Positions 8,553 through 16,865 of a stretch of 45,977 bases of DNA are shown here, in pieces. Position 1 is the stretch's first letter. Each line of letters starts with the position of its first letter. The notes beneath the pieces are model-generated. The model saw only the letters and a list, made by a program, of their open reading frames with translations. It was not told where the DNA came from and searched no databases. Both the position numbers and the translations under genes were made by a program. Source of the DNA: Oscillospiraceae bacterium (GTDB lineage: Bacteria; Bacillota; Clostridia; Oscillospirales; Acutalibacteraceae); assembly GCA_031270605.1 (NCBI GenBank), contig JAISXG010000088.1, positions 1 through 45,977 of the forward strand. Reading direction: 5' to 3'.

Positions 8553-9008
8553 CTACCCCTGTTTTAACAGCTTTTCGATAACATCCTTGGCTTTGACGGC
8601 CGCGTCCGTGGTGCGGCAGAGCACAAAAATCGTGTCGTCACCCGCAAGGGTGCCGACAATGTCCGTCCAGTTCATGGAGTCGAGCGCCGCGCAAGCCGCC
8701 TGTGCGGTGCCCACATGGCATTTGATGGAGCAGATGTGCCCCGCGTTATCCGCATAAATCGCCGACTGCGCAAAGATGGCCTGATATTTTTGGGTGGTCT
8801 CATCCGCCGCTTCGGTGCTCACGCAGTATTTATAAGAGCCGTTTGCCGCCGGGCGTTTGATGAGACCCAGATCCTTGATGTCGCGCGAAACGGTGGCCTG
8901 CGTCACGCTCACGCCGCCTTCCAGGAGCTTGTTCAAAAGATCCTCCTGTGTGGTGATGTTATTTTGCTCAATCAGCTTTAATATCAACGACTGTCTTTCC
9001 CGTCGCAA
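8553..9008 (-). CDS. argR: Arginine repressor ArgR/AhrC
   Basis: The protein has 151 residues. The N-terminal winged helix (residues 1-70) contains the recognition segment VSVTQATVSRDIKDLGL. The C-terminal oligomerisation and arginine-binding domain has the family motif GTLAGDDTIFV. The hexameric regulator represses arginine synthesis genes and can activate catabolism when arginine is bound. The start codon is TTG, with AAAGGA 9 nt upstream; the nearby ATG inside that ribosome site is in another frame. No other arginine genes are in view. Its place before recN is conserved across Firmicutes and is not itself evidence of arginine control here. Confidence 0.95.
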   Translation of the reverse strand: MRRERQSLILKLIEQNNITTQEDLLNKLLEGGVSVTQATVSRDIKDLGLIKRPAANGSYKYCVSTEAADETTQKYQAIFAQSAIYADNAGHICSIKCHVGTAQAACAALDSMNWTDIVGTLAGDDTIFVLCRTTDAAVKAKDVIEKLLKQG

Positions 9009-9058
9009 GATTGCACATCCTTTCGCCGCAAAATATAGTATCTGTCCTCCGCAAAGCT

Positions 9059-9913
9059 TTAATTTTTAAAGAATTTTTTATAAAGGGTATCCCAAAAAGT
9101 GTCCTGTTTGATCTTGATGAAGTCCACGGTGATGTCAGCCTTTTCAATCACGGCATGGGAGCCCTTGCCAAACAGCACGGAGCCCTCGCCGTCGCATGAA
9201 AAATATGCGTTATAGATCACATTCGGCGAAGGGAACACTTTCAGCACACTGTCCGCCCTGAAAATTAAAGGGCGTGAGGTGAGCGAGTGGCTCGCAATAG
9301 GCGTGACAAGCACACACTCGGCGCTTGGGTCCGCAAGAGCGCCCCCGGCAGAGAGCGAATAGGCTGTAGAGCCTGTGGGGGTCGCAAACACAAGGCCGTC
9401 GGCACGGTATTCGTTCACAAGGTTGCCGTCACACTCCACGACAAGATTTGTCAGGTTCAACTCCTGCCCCCGGGCAAACACCGCGTCGTTGACGCAATAA
9501 TATGTATGCACAAGCTTATTTTCACAAAAGAGCGAAGCTTTCAAAACCATGCGTTTATCCAAGGTATATTCCCCCGCCACAAGCGAAGTAATTAAATCAA
9601 CCTCTGTTTTCTCAAGGTCCGCCATAAACGCAAGAAAACCGGTACTCACGCCTAAAATAGGCTTTTGATTGAGCGCTGCATGCTTCGCCGCATGCAGAAT
9701 CGAGCCGTCGCCGCCGATGGCGATCACCGCGTCGCAGGCTTTATATATCTCGCTGTGGGGCAAATAAAAAGAATCCCCGCAACAGCAAAAGGTGCTTTGA
9801 TAGGTATCTTCAAAATAGCACTCCGCGCCGAGGGCACACAGCTTTTCATAAATTGCCGTGGCCACGGGGAATGAATCTTTTTTTGTTAAGTTTGGAATCA
9901 GCGCAATTTTCAC
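9059..9913 (-). CDS. nadK: NAD kinase
   Basis: The 284-residue ATP-NAD kinase makes NADP. Visible motifs are GGDGSILHAAKHA (the GGDGS phosphate-binding loop), the NE motif region (NLVNEYRADGLVFATPTGSTAYSLSAGG, whose central part is the conserved GSTAYSLSAGG) and a C-terminal beta-rich tail. GTG at 9913 is chosen as the start because AAAGGTGG lies 8 nt before it; the in-frame TTG at 9934 overlaps that ribosome site. It sits between tlyA and argR in the conserved clostridial operon. Confidence 0.94.
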   Translation of the reverse strand: MKIALIPNLTKKDSFPVATAIYEKLCALGAECYFEDTYQSTFCCCGDSFYLPHSEIYKACDAVIAIGGDGSILHAAKHAALNQKPILGVSTGFLAFMADLEKTEVDLITSLVAGEYTLDKRMVLKASLFCENKLVHTYYCVNDAVFARGQELNLTNLVVECDGNLVNEYRADGLVFATPTGSTAYSLSAGGALADPSAECVLVTPIASHSLTSRPLIFRADSVLKVFPSPNVIYNAYFSCDGEGSVLFGKGSHAVIEKADITVDFIKIKQDTFWDTLYKKFFKN

Positions 9914-9960
9914 GCACAAAACCACCTTTATCAAACAACAGTCAAAAGCGCATGCAAACG

Positions 9961-10767
9961 CTAATGGTCCAGCGCGTCATGCGCGGCTTTCGCAACAGAA
10001 ACCGTGTCAATCTCGCAAACGGCGGTGCTTTCAGAATCTTTTGAGGCATAGAGCAGATATTCAATATTCCCCTCAGGCCCCTTGATTGGTGAAAACGTCA
10101 GCCCCAGCAGCGCAAAACCGAGGGACTGCGCAAACCGGGTGATTTTTTCAATCACCTCAATATGCGTGGACATTTCGCGCACGACGCCTTTTTTTCCAAC
10201 CTTTTCACGCCCGGCCTCAAACTGGGGCTTTATGAGCGCGGTGACTTCACCATTTTCGTTAAGAAGATTATACACAATCGGCAGCACGAGTTCAAGAGAA
10301 ATAAATGAAACATCAATGCTCGAAAAATCAATTTTGTCGGGAATCTGTTCTTCCGTCACATATCGTATGTTCGTGCGTTCAAGATTCACAACCCGCCCGT
10401 CACTGCGCAGCTTCCATGCGAGCTGTCCGTAACCCACATCCACACAATAAACCTTTCGCGCGCCGTTTTGCAGCATGCAGTCCGTAAAACCGCCGGTTGA
10501 GGCGCCCACGTCCATGCAGATTTTATCATTTAAATCAATCGAAAAGGCTTCGACGGCTTTTTTCAGTTTATGCCCGCCGCGGCTCACAAATTCTATCCCG
10601 CCGCGCACCGTGACCTCATCCGTATTTTTGAGCACAGTACCTGGCTTCAACGCTTTTTGGCCGTTTACATAAACCAGCCCGGCCATAACGAGCGCGCGGG
10701 CGCGTTCACGGCTTTCAGAAAGCCCGTTTTCAAAAAGATATACATCGAGCCTCGTTTTTTCAATCAT
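9961..10767 (-). CDS. tlyA: TlyA family S4-domain rRNA 2'-O-methyltransferase
   Basis: The 268-residue protein begins with an S4 RNA-binding domain (residues 1-62: RLDVYLFENGLSESRERARA, then VYVNGQKALKPGT). An FtsJ-type methyltransferase domain follows, with the SAM-binding motif CMDVGASTGGFTDCMLQNGA and the catalytic-type lysine strand TALIKPQFEAG. Homologues (YqxC, TlyA) methylate 16S and 23S rRNA ribose; the haemolysin label in databases is historical. Its start overlaps the dxs stop by 8 nt, which implies translational coupling. Confidence 0.92.
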   Translation of the reverse strand: MIEKTRLDVYLFENGLSESRERARALVMAGLVYVNGQKALKPGTVLKNTDEVTVRGGIEFVSRGGHKLKKAVEAFSIDLNDKICMDVGASTGGFTDCMLQNGARKVYCVDVGYGQLAWKLRSDGRVVNLERTNIRYVTEEQIPDKIDFSSIDVSFISLELVLPIVYNLLNENGEVTALIKPQFEAGREKVGKKGVVREMSTHIEVIEKITRFAQSLGFALLGLTFSPIKGPEGNIEYLLYASKDSESTAVCEIDTVSVAKAAHDALDH

Positions 10768-12676
10768 ACAGTATTCCCTTAAATGTCTTTTTCTGTTTTA
10801 TCTGCATTTTTTCTCTCACGACGCGGTGCATGCCCTCTGCGTCAAGCGAAAAGCGCTCCAAAAGACGCTCGACACTCGCGTGGGCGGCATAACTGTCAGG
10901 CACGGCGGTGAGCGTGTAGCCCCCCTGCCAGCCGTGAGAATTAAGAAGAGAAAGAAAATGCTCGCCGGCCCCGCCGAGCTGCTCACCCTCTTCAAAAAAG
11001 AAAATCTGCTCGGCCGTCTGCACCGCGTCGATCGCCTTTTGACTGATGGGCTTGATTCTGTTAAGCTTGAGCACCGCACATGAAATACCCTCTTCTGCAA
11101 GGCGTTTCTGGGCTTCGCAGGCATAAGAAAACAACCTGCCGTAAGTAACAAGAAAAACGTGCGCATCTTCGCTTCCGTAGAGGTCAAAAGCGCGGAACGA
11201 AGGCGAAAAATCCCCGGGCAGGGGCAACTCTTTCCCCCTGTAATAGCGCACCGCAACAACGCCCTTTTGGTGATACAGCGACTTATAAAACGCGTTGCGC
11301 ATCTCCGCATAAGTCGAGGGTGAATACACCGTCACGCCCGGAATCGTGTTCAAAAACGGCACGTCCAGAAGACCGTGGTGCATTTCGCCGTCGTCGCCCA
11401 CAAAGCCCGCGCGGTCAACGGCCAGAATGATTTTTTGCTCCTGCAGTGTGCCGTCGTGCACGATCTGGTCATAAGCGCGCTGCAAAAAAGCGGAATACAC
11501 CGCAAACACCGGCAACATGCCCGCTTTTGCAAGCCCGCACGAAAACGTGACGGCATGCTGCTCCGCAATGCCCACATCAAAAAACCGTTCGGGAAAATGC
11601 TCCGCAAAGGCTGAAAGCCCGGTGCCCGAGGTCATCGCCGCGGTAATCGCGCATATGCGCCGGTCTTTCGCGGCGGCCTCCACAAGATAGTCCCCAAACT
11701 CCTTTGAAAAATTCGGGCCGCTTGTAATCGGCTCGCCTGAGTTGATATCAAACCTCGAAATGCCGTGAAAGCCGCAGGGGTCTTTTTCGGCGTGCTCATA
11801 GCCCTTGCCCTTTATCGTGCGAAGGTGCAGAAAAATCGGGTAATTCGATTCTTTCGCACTTTGCAGCGCGTCGCACAGCACCGGGATATTGTGCCCGTCG
11901 ATCGGGCCCATATAGCGAAAACCGAAATGCTCAAAGATCGTGCTGCTGTAAATTTGATTTTTAAAGAATGTCTTGATACGAACAATTCTGGAAGCGAGCG
12001 GCCTGCCGATAATCGGAATTTTTTTCAGCACTTTATCGGTTGTGGCTTTCAGCCTGAAATATTGGGGGCGGGATTTGATCACGGCAAGATATTCGGCGAG
12101 CTTGCCCACATTTCTCGAAATGGACATCTCGTTGTTGTTGAGTATTACAATGAGCCTGGAGCTTGAGTTCGCGACGTTGTTCATGGCTTCATACACCATG
12201 CCGCCGGTGAACGCACCGTCGCCGATCACTGCGATCGTATAATTCTTATTGCCTTTGATTTGATTTGCCTGCGCGATGCCCAGCGCCGCGGAAAGCGCGG
12301 TGCTGCTGTGGCCGCCCGCAAAAACATCATGCTCACTCTCACAGGGGCGGGGAAAACCCGAAATACCGTTTTCAGTGCGCAGGGTGGAAAATTCATGATA
12401 GCGGCCTGTGAGAAGCTTGTGCACATAGGCCTGATGCCCCACATCCCAAACAATTTTGTCATAAGGGGAGTTGAAGGTTTTGTGGAGTGCGATGGTCAGC
12501 TCCACCACGCCGAGGTTCGAGGCAAGGTGCCCCCCCGTTTTTGAAACGGTGTCAATCAGGGTCTGGCGGATTTCTTTTGCTAATTCGGGCAGAGCCTCCT
12601 GCGGCAGCTGCTTCACATCTGCCGGGCAGTGGATATTCGGCAGATAGTTTAAGGCTTCTGATTTGCTTTCGTCCAT
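10760..12676 (-). CDS. dxs: 1-deoxy-D-xylulose-5-phosphate synthase
   Basis: The 638-residue thiamine-diphosphate enzyme catalyses the first step of the MEP isoprenoid pathway (pyruvate plus glyceraldehyde 3-phosphate to DXP). Visible features are the N-terminal VWDVGHQAYVHKLLTGR, the ThDP-binding region VIGDGAFTGGMVYEAMNN, the domain junction GPIDGHN, the pyrimidine-domain motif FFDVGIAEQHAVTFSCGLA, and the C-terminal transketolase-like domain. Length is typical. ATG has AAAGGA 7 nt upstream. It follows ispA by 68 nt in the same operon, so prenyl precursor supply and chain elongation are made together. Confidence 0.97.
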   Translation of the reverse strand: MDESKSEALNYLPNIHCPADVKQLPQEALPELAKEIRQTLIDTVSKTGGHLASNLGVVELTIALHKTFNSPYDKIVWDVGHQAYVHKLLTGRYHEFSTLRTENGISGFPRPCESEHDVFAGGHSSTALSAALGIAQANQIKGNKNYTIAVIGDGAFTGGMVYEAMNNVANSSSRLIVILNNNEMSISRNVGKLAEYLAVIKSRPQYFRLKATTDKVLKKIPIIGRPLASRIVRIKTFFKNQIYSSTIFEHFGFRYMGPIDGHNIPVLCDALQSAKESNYPIFLHLRTIKGKGYEHAEKDPCGFHGISRFDINSGEPITSGPNFSKEFGDYLVEAAAKDRRICAITAAMTSGTGLSAFAEHFPERFFDVGIAEQHAVTFSCGLAKAGMLPVFAVYSAFLQRAYDQIVHDGTLQEQKIILAVDRAGFVGDDGEMHHGLLDVPFLNTIPGVTVYSPSTYAEMRNAFYKSLYHQKGVVAVRYYRGKELPLPGDFSPSFRAFDLYGSEDAHVFLVTYGRLFSYACEAQKRLAEEGISCAVLKLNRIKPISQKAIDAVQTAEQIFFFEEGEQLGGAGEHFLSLLNSHGWQGGYTLTAVPDSYAAHASVERLLERFSLDAEGMHRVVREKMQIKQKKTFKGILYD

Positions 12677-12744
12677 AAAAAAGTCCTTTCACCGGCGGTT
12701 TTTACTTTGGTTGCCGCAAAAACCGATTTCAGAAGGATGAGAAA

Positions 12745-13632
12745 TTATGCGTTTCTGTTGAGCAGGCTGTTGGTCAGCTGCGAAAGAAATGCGGTGTCCC
12801 CTTCAAAAAGGTCTAACGCCTGCAGTGCCTTCTGTGTGTATTGCGCGGCGCGCTCACGCGCCCCTTGCAGGCCTAACGTGGAATAATAGGTTGATTTTTC
12901 ATTTTCGGCATCGCTGCCCACCGGTTTGCCGAGGGTTTCGGTGGTTGCGGGTGCGTCCAGAATATCGTCTGTGATTTGAAACGCCATGCCGAGCGCTTCG
13001 GCATAAGCGATCGCGGCGGCGATCTCTTCTTCGCCCGCGTTCGCGGCAAGGCAGCCAAGCTCGCAGGCAGCTTGAATCAATGCGCAGGTTTTTAAAAGGT
13101 CAATCTCCTGCAATTCGGACTCAGTGGCTTTTTTTTGTTCGGCTTCAAGGTCAAGATATTGCCCGCCCACCATGCCGAGCACACCAGCGCGCAAAGAAAG
13201 CGCGTGCGCAGCCCTGACAATTTGATTTGCGGGAACACCGAGAGGCGCTGCTTCACATATTGCCGAGAATGCGTGGGTCAGCAGCGCGTCACCCGCCAAA
13301 AGGGCGTTTGCCTCGCCGAAGCGGATGTGTGAAGCCGCCCGGCCGCGGCGCAGGTCGTCGTCGTCCATGCAGGGCAGGTCGTCATGAATCAATGAATAGG
13401 TGTGGATGTATTCCACCGCCGCGGCAAAGGGCAGCGCCTGCTCGGGATCGCCGCCGCACAGCTCGCAAAACGCGAGCGTGAGAACGGGGCGGATGCGTTT
13501 ACCGCCGGACTCGAGAGAGTATTGCATCGCCTTGCAAATATAAGAATAGGCGCGGTCGGTTTTGGGCAGTAGGTCAAATACCGCCGCGTTTGCTTTTTCA
13601 AGATACGCTTGAAACTGTGCTTCATAAGTCAT
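12745..13632 (-). CDS. ispA: Polyprenyl (farnesyl/geranylgeranyl) diphosphate synthase
   Basis: The 295-residue all-helical prenyltransferase condenses IPP with allylic diphosphates. The first aspartate-rich motif is in IHDDLPCMDDDDLRRGR and the second is ITDDILD, both needed to bind magnesium-diphosphate; GGKRIRPVL is the IPP-binding segment. The bulky residues before the first motif (HTYSLIHDD) are typical of bacterial FPP synthase. Product chain length is not certain from sequence. Its ATG lies inside the 3' end of xseB (11-nt overlap). Confidence 0.93.
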   Translation of the reverse strand: MTYEAQFQAYLEKANAAVFDLLPKTDRAYSYICKAMQYSLESGGKRIRPVLTLAFCELCGGDPEQALPFAAAVEYIHTYSLIHDDLPCMDDDDLRRGRAASHIRFGEANALLAGDALLTHAFSAICEAAPLGVPANQIVRAAHALSLRAGVLGMVGGQYLDLEAEQKKATESELQEIDLLKTCALIQAACELGCLAANAGEEEIAAAIAYAEALGMAFQITDDILDAPATTETLGKPVGSDAENEKSTYYSTLGLQGARERAAQYTQKALQALDLFEGDTAFLSQLTNSLLNRNA

Positions 13633-13834
13633 TTGCGGATCCTCCCGAAGAAAGCTGTGAAAGCTCGGTCACTTTTTGTTCGGCAACGCTGAGACGCTCG
13701 GCGCAAAAACCGCTGAGCTTTGTGCCCTCTTCAAATAAGCCCATAGCGTCTTCAAGCGGCAAGCTGCCGTTTTCAAGCTGCTTCACAATTTCTTCAAGGC
13801 GTTTCATTGCCTGTTCATAAGTCATTTGTTTCAA
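13622..13834 (-). CDS. xseB: Exodeoxyribonuclease VII small subunit
   Basis: The 70-residue small subunit shows the family pattern MTYEQAMKRLEEIVKQLENG then LEDAMGLFEEG. It coats the large subunit XseA to degrade single-stranded DNA to oligonucleotides. The start is uncertain. TTG at 13834 gives MKQMTYEQAM with GAAAGG 12 nt upstream and fits family length. ATG at 13825 has no ribosome site at a usual distance, and ATG at 13846 overlaps the ribosome site. A 142-nt structured gap separates it from xseA, which is unusual in this otherwise packed operon. Confidence 0.92.
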   Translation of the reverse strand: MKQMTYEQAMKRLEEIVKQLENGSLPLEDAMGLFEEGTKLSGFCAERLSVAEQKVTELSQLSSGGSANDL

Positions 13835-13862
13835 GATTATGAGCATCCTTTCTCTGCGCGGT

Positions 13863-13955
13863 GGAAGTTTTGGCCGGTCGGCCGAAGCCGATTCACATCT
13901 TCCTCTACGATGTGAAAGGAGAAAACTTCCTGTTTGAAAGATTTATCTTTCAAAC
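13863..13955 (-). ncRNA. Predicted structured RNA (hairpin plus three-way junction) between xseA and xseB
   Basis: Read in the operon direction, a perfect 11-bp hairpin (13955-13945 with 13942-13932) is followed after one base by a closed three-way junction. The outer stem is GGAAGTTTT (13930-13922) with AAAACTTCC (13871-13863). Arm one is TTCACATC (13916-13909) with GATGTGAA (13899-13892). Arm two is TCGGC-TTCG-GCCGA (13891-13878), a C(UUCG)G tetraloop. The tetraloop exists only on the minus strand, so the mRNA-sense strand is the likely functional one. It ends 10 nt before the xseB ribosome site. I recognise no known family. The structure is drawn by eye; function is unknown. Confidence 0.5.
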
Positions 13956-13960
13956 TTTTT
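13932..13960 (+). terminator. Terminator-like hairpin reading rightward (antisense to the operon)
   Basis: GTTTGAAAGAT, a 2-nt loop and ATCTTTCAAAC followed by five T on the plus strand. The stem is AT-rich. No plus-strand gene lies upstream, so it may end antisense transcripts, or simply be the first hairpin of the structured element described for this gap. Confidence 0.4.
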
Positions 13961-13976
13961 ATCCTTTATATTTATA

Positions 13977-15194
13977 TCACAAATTATCATTTTCTATTTC
14001 TTCGACATTGGCTCCAAAAGAGCCTGATTGCAGTTTCACCCAAACCCTGTCACCCTTGCACAGATGGGCGGTGTCGGTCAATGCCTGGCCGTCCTTTGAG
14101 GCGATCGCATACCCGCGGCTCAAGACCCGCAGCGGACTGAGCGAATCCAGCTTCGCGATCAGCAGCTTTGTCTGCGCTGTTTTTTGCCCAAGGCTACTCG
14201 CAAACGCGGACTGCATGGAATTTTGCAGAAAATCCAGTACCTGCTTTTGGTGGTTGATGAAAAACAACGGGTCTTTGAGATAGCGGTTTTGGCGCAGCGC
14301 ATACAGCCACGCCGCTTCGTCTGAAAGACGCTGGCGGATTTGTGATTGCAGCACCTGACGCAGCCGCAGAAGCGAGGCGGAAAGGTCAAGCATGTCCGGC
14401 ACGGCGAGTTCCGCCGCCGCAGAGGGGGTTGGAGCGCGCAGATCCGCCGCGAAGTCGCAGAGCGTAAAATCCGTTTCGTGCCCCACGGCCGAGATCACAG
14501 GAATAGCAGACTTTACAACCGCCCGAACCAACGCCTCATCATTAAAAGCCCAAAGCTCTTCGATCGAGCCGCCGCCGCGCCCGATGATAATCACATCGCA
14601 GCAGCGCAGCTCATTGATTTTTGCGAGCGCCGCAATCATTTGCCCCGGCGCCTCGTTCCCCTGCACCAGCACAGGTGCAAGCACCACCTCAGCCAAAGGG
14701 TAGCGCCTGCCGAGAATCTGCAAAATGTCACGCACCGCGGCACCCGTGGGGGATGTGATCACGCCAACCCTCTGAGGGAACTGGGGAACCGGCCGTTTGC
14801 GGGCACTGTCGAACAGCCCCTCCTGCGTGAGCCTTGCTTTCAGCTGCTCATAAGCCACCGAAAGCGCGCCCGCACCGTCAGGCTGCAGATCGTCAAGATA
14901 CAATTGATATTGCCCGTCGCGCTCAAACACGCTGATCCTGCCAAAAGCAATAACAGCCATGCCGTTTTCGGGCACAAAGCGCAGGCGCGCGTTGCTGGAT
15001 TTGAACATCACCGCGCGCAGCGCCGAGCCTTCATCCTTGAGCGTCAAATAATAATGCCCGGTTCTGTAATGGTTTGTAAAGTTTGAAATCTCGCCGCGCA
15101 CAATAACTTTAGCGAGCCGGTAATCGCTTTCGATAACGGATTTAATATAAGTATTGACCTGTGACACGGTTAATATGATTTGATTATAGTCCAT
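13977..15194 (-). CDS. xseA: Exodeoxyribonuclease VII large subunit
   Basis: The 405-residue catalytic subunit has an N-terminal OB-fold for ssDNA (residues 1-100, with KVIVRGEISNFTNHYRTGHYY). The nuclease core shows RVGVITSPTGAAVRDI, VIIIGRGGGSIEELWAFNDE and PVISAVGHETDFTLCDFAAD, then DLRAPTPSAAAELAVP. A helical arm and a short C-terminal strand that packs with XseB complete it. The ATG at 15194 has AAAGGA 8 nt upstream; the in-frame GTG at 15200 is too close to that site. It overlaps the 3' end of the TsaD-like gene by 11 nt, which indicates coupling. Confidence 0.96.
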   Translation of the reverse strand: MDYNQIILTVSQVNTYIKSVIESDYRLAKVIVRGEISNFTNHYRTGHYYLTLKDEGSALRAVMFKSSNARLRFVPENGMAVIAFGRISVFERDGQYQLYLDDLQPDGAGALSVAYEQLKARLTQEGLFDSARKRPVPQFPQRVGVITSPTGAAVRDILQILGRRYPLAEVVLAPVLVQGNEAPGQMIAALAKINELRCCDVIIIGRGGGSIEELWAFNDEALVRAVVKSAIPVISAVGHETDFTLCDFAADLRAPTPSAAAELAVPDMLDLSASLLRLRQVLQSQIRQRLSDEAAWLYALRQNRYLKDPLFFINHQKQVLDFLQNSMQSAFASSLGQKTAQTKLLIAKLDSLSPLRVLSRGYAIASKDGQALTDTAHLCKGDRVWVKLQSGSFGANVEEIENDNL

Positions 15195-16131
15195 ATTCAC
15201 CGTCCTTTAGCCAGGCAAACAGCGCAACGCCCGCCGCGTTGTCGGCCGAAAACTGCGGCTCGGCAAAGAATGCGCCGAACCGCTCCGTGAAGCGTTTGCG
15301 GATCATCGAGTTTGCCGTCACGCCGCCCGAAAACACAAGCGGCAAAGAACCAAAGCCGTCGATCAGCGTGTCTGTCATTGCGCCAAGGGTTTCTGAAAGA
15401 TAATCAATGCAGTATTTCGCAATATCGGTTTTGGCCTCGCCCGCATCAATTTTGTTTTGGCAAATATTTTCAAGGCCCGAAAGGCAGCAGTCGCTCCCCT
15501 TTAACACGGGCTTGATGGAAAACTTCTTATTACTTTCCGCTGCAAGCCGGTCAAGCTGCGCCCCGGCGGGGAAACCCAGCCCCATCGCCACACCGACCCT
15601 GTCAACAGCCTGACCCGCATTGAGGTCAAGGGTTCTGGCAACAATTTCGGTGCGCACGATGCGCTCTTCGCCCGGCGAGACAAGCAGCGCCTCGGTCGTG
15701 CCGCCCGAAACATGAAAGGCAAGAAACGGCTCCTGTAAAAGATCTGTTTTGCCCGCCGAATACAGCGCGGCGAGAATGTGCCCCGCCTGATGGGTCGTTT
15801 CATAAAACGGCACGCGCAGCGCAGACGCAAGCATGCTTGCCGCACCGGAGCCGACCAGAAAGCACGGCATATATGAGCCTTCTTCATCTCGCGGTTTTAC
15901 AGATGCGGCGACCCCGGCCACAGGTGCGTCGCCAAGTTCGGCAAACAGCTCCCGCACAAGCTCCGGCAGCGCGAGCGTGTGCTGAAACACCGCTTCATTC
16001 TGCCGCAGACCGCGCTCGCCCTCTTTGACGCGCAGCAGGCGTTTTTTTTGAACCACCTGCCCGCTTTCGCTGTCAAACGCGGCAACGGAGGTTGTATAGT
16101 TGCTCGTGTCGACCCCGATAAACAGCGCCAT
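15184..16131 (-). CDS. Kae1/TsaD-like domain protein (second-copy type, function unproven)
   Basis: The 315-residue protein has the ASKHA fold of TsaD/Kae1. It opens FIGVDTSNYTTSVAAFD and keeps a metal-type HxxxH (THQAGHI at about 118), the phosphate loop FHVSGGTTEALL, and FSGGVTANSMIRKRF with SADNAAGVALF near the end. True TsaD makes the t6A37 tRNA modification and is usually slightly longer, with HHMEGH and a GGVAAN motif. The departures here (THQAGH, GGTTEA) and the position between nusB and xseA fit a Clostridia-specific paralogue rather than tsaD itself. Its ATG shares one base with the nusB stop (TGATG). Confidence 0.8.
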   Translation of the reverse strand: MALFIGVDTSNYTTSVAAFDSESGQVVQKKRLLRVKEGERGLRQNEAVFQHTLALPELVRELFAELGDAPVAGVAASVKPRDEEGSYMPCFLVGSGAASMLASALRVPFYETTHQAGHILAALYSAGKTDLLQEPFLAFHVSGGTTEALLVSPGEERIVRTEIVARTLDLNAGQAVDRVGVAMGLGFPAGAQLDRLAAESNKKFSIKPVLKGSDCCLSGLENICQNKIDAGEAKTDIAKYCIDYLSETLGAMTDTLIDGFGSLPLVFSGGVTANSMIRKRFTERFGAFFAEPQFSADNAAGVALFAWLKDGEYGL

Positions 16132-16538
16132 CAGCTTTGCTCGCCCGCAGCCCTTGCCACGGTGCCCAGCAGGCCGTTGATAAACGAGGCGTCCTCCGTG
16201 GTGGAATAGGTTTTTGCGAGCTCCACCGCTTCGTTGATGGAAACACTCTCAGGGATGTCGTCGCAAAACTTGATTTCATAAATCGCAAGCCGCAATATTG
16301 AGAGGGCAATTTTTGAAAGGCGTTCAAGCTTCCAGCCGCGCGCATTCTGCGAAATGACTGCGTCAAGCTCCTCAAGGTGCGAATAAACCCCCTCGGCCGC
16401 AGAGAGCGCATAAGCATCCGGCTTGTGGGACTGCGCAAACGCCGCAGCCTCTGTCAGCTCGGAAAAGCTTGCGTCCTCATGAAATATTTTTTCAAAAATC
16501 AGAATGAAGGTTTGTTCGCGCTGTTCCCTTCTGGTCAT
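16131..16538 (-). CDS. nusB: Transcription antitermination factor NusB
   Basis: This 135-residue helical RNA-binding protein joins NusA, NusE (S10) and NusG in rRNA antitermination and assembly. It begins MTRREQREQTFILIFEKIF and shows the conserved second half KIALSILRLAIYEI then DIPESVSINEAVELAKTYS and FINGLLGTVAR. Length is standard. It is the first gene of the roughly 10-kb operon that runs to recN and possibly on to the isomerase-like gene. A promoter candidate sits about 300 nt upstream, beside the spoIIIAH stop. Confidence 0.95.
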   Translation of the reverse strand: MTRREQREQTFILIFEKIFHEDASFSELTEAAAFAQSHKPDAYALSAAEGVYSHLEELDAVISQNARGWKLERLSKIALSILRLAIYEIKFCDDIPESVSINEAVELAKTYSTTEDASFINGLLGTVARAAGEQS

Positions 16539-16789
16539 GGTTTTTCTCCGTTCCTATACAATGTTTTCTGAAAAGGCGTTTTTCGTTAATTGCCATATCC
16601 TCAGCTTGTCCCACAACAGATGCAAACATTACCTTTGGTAAAACCGCTTTTGCCGTTTTGCCAAAGGTATGTTATGTATCATTATTTTAACTTTGTATCG
16701 CGAAATGCGTGCGACAAAAAAGAAAGTGAGCAAAAAGCAACCTCAAAACGCACTTTGCGATGACGTTAAGCAGAGCTTTTGTGCCGGCG

Positions 16790-16848
16790 CCTGCGGTAAT
16801 GCGAAAACGCGGGGCATTTTCCTTGATTCTGTGGATATTATAACACAT
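16790..16848 (-). repeat. Copy 1 of a modular intergenic repeat
   Basis: This 59-nt block aligns without gaps to 26625-26683 at roughly 80 percent identity by eye. Shared cores are CCTGCGG, CGAAAACGCGGGGC, TTTTCCTT and TGTGGATATT (plus-strand reading). On the minus strand it starts TGTTATAATATCCAC, so it contains the -10 box assigned to nusB. Confidence 0.6.
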
Positions 16849-16865
16849 GATTTGAAAAATACCAA
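16837..16865 (-). promoter_or_regulatory. Candidate sigma-A promoter of the nusB operon
   Basis: TTGGTA (16865-16860), a 17-nt spacer and TATAAT (16842-16837). The -35 directly abuts the spoIIIAH stop codon, and the -10 lies inside the intergenic repeat. The leader to nusB would be about 290 nt. Confidence 0.55.

Larger units (their letters stand above)
16539..16865. other. Intergenic region before nusB: hairpin, repeat and promoter
   Basis: No supportable gene is seen. It holds a long imperfect hairpin (16631-16668: ACCTTTGG and CCAAAGGT, with the inner arms AAAAC and GTTTT also pairing), a copy of the modular intergenic repeat (16790-16848), and a promoter candidate at 16837-16865. The hairpin lacks a T-run in either direction. 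Confidence 0.6.
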
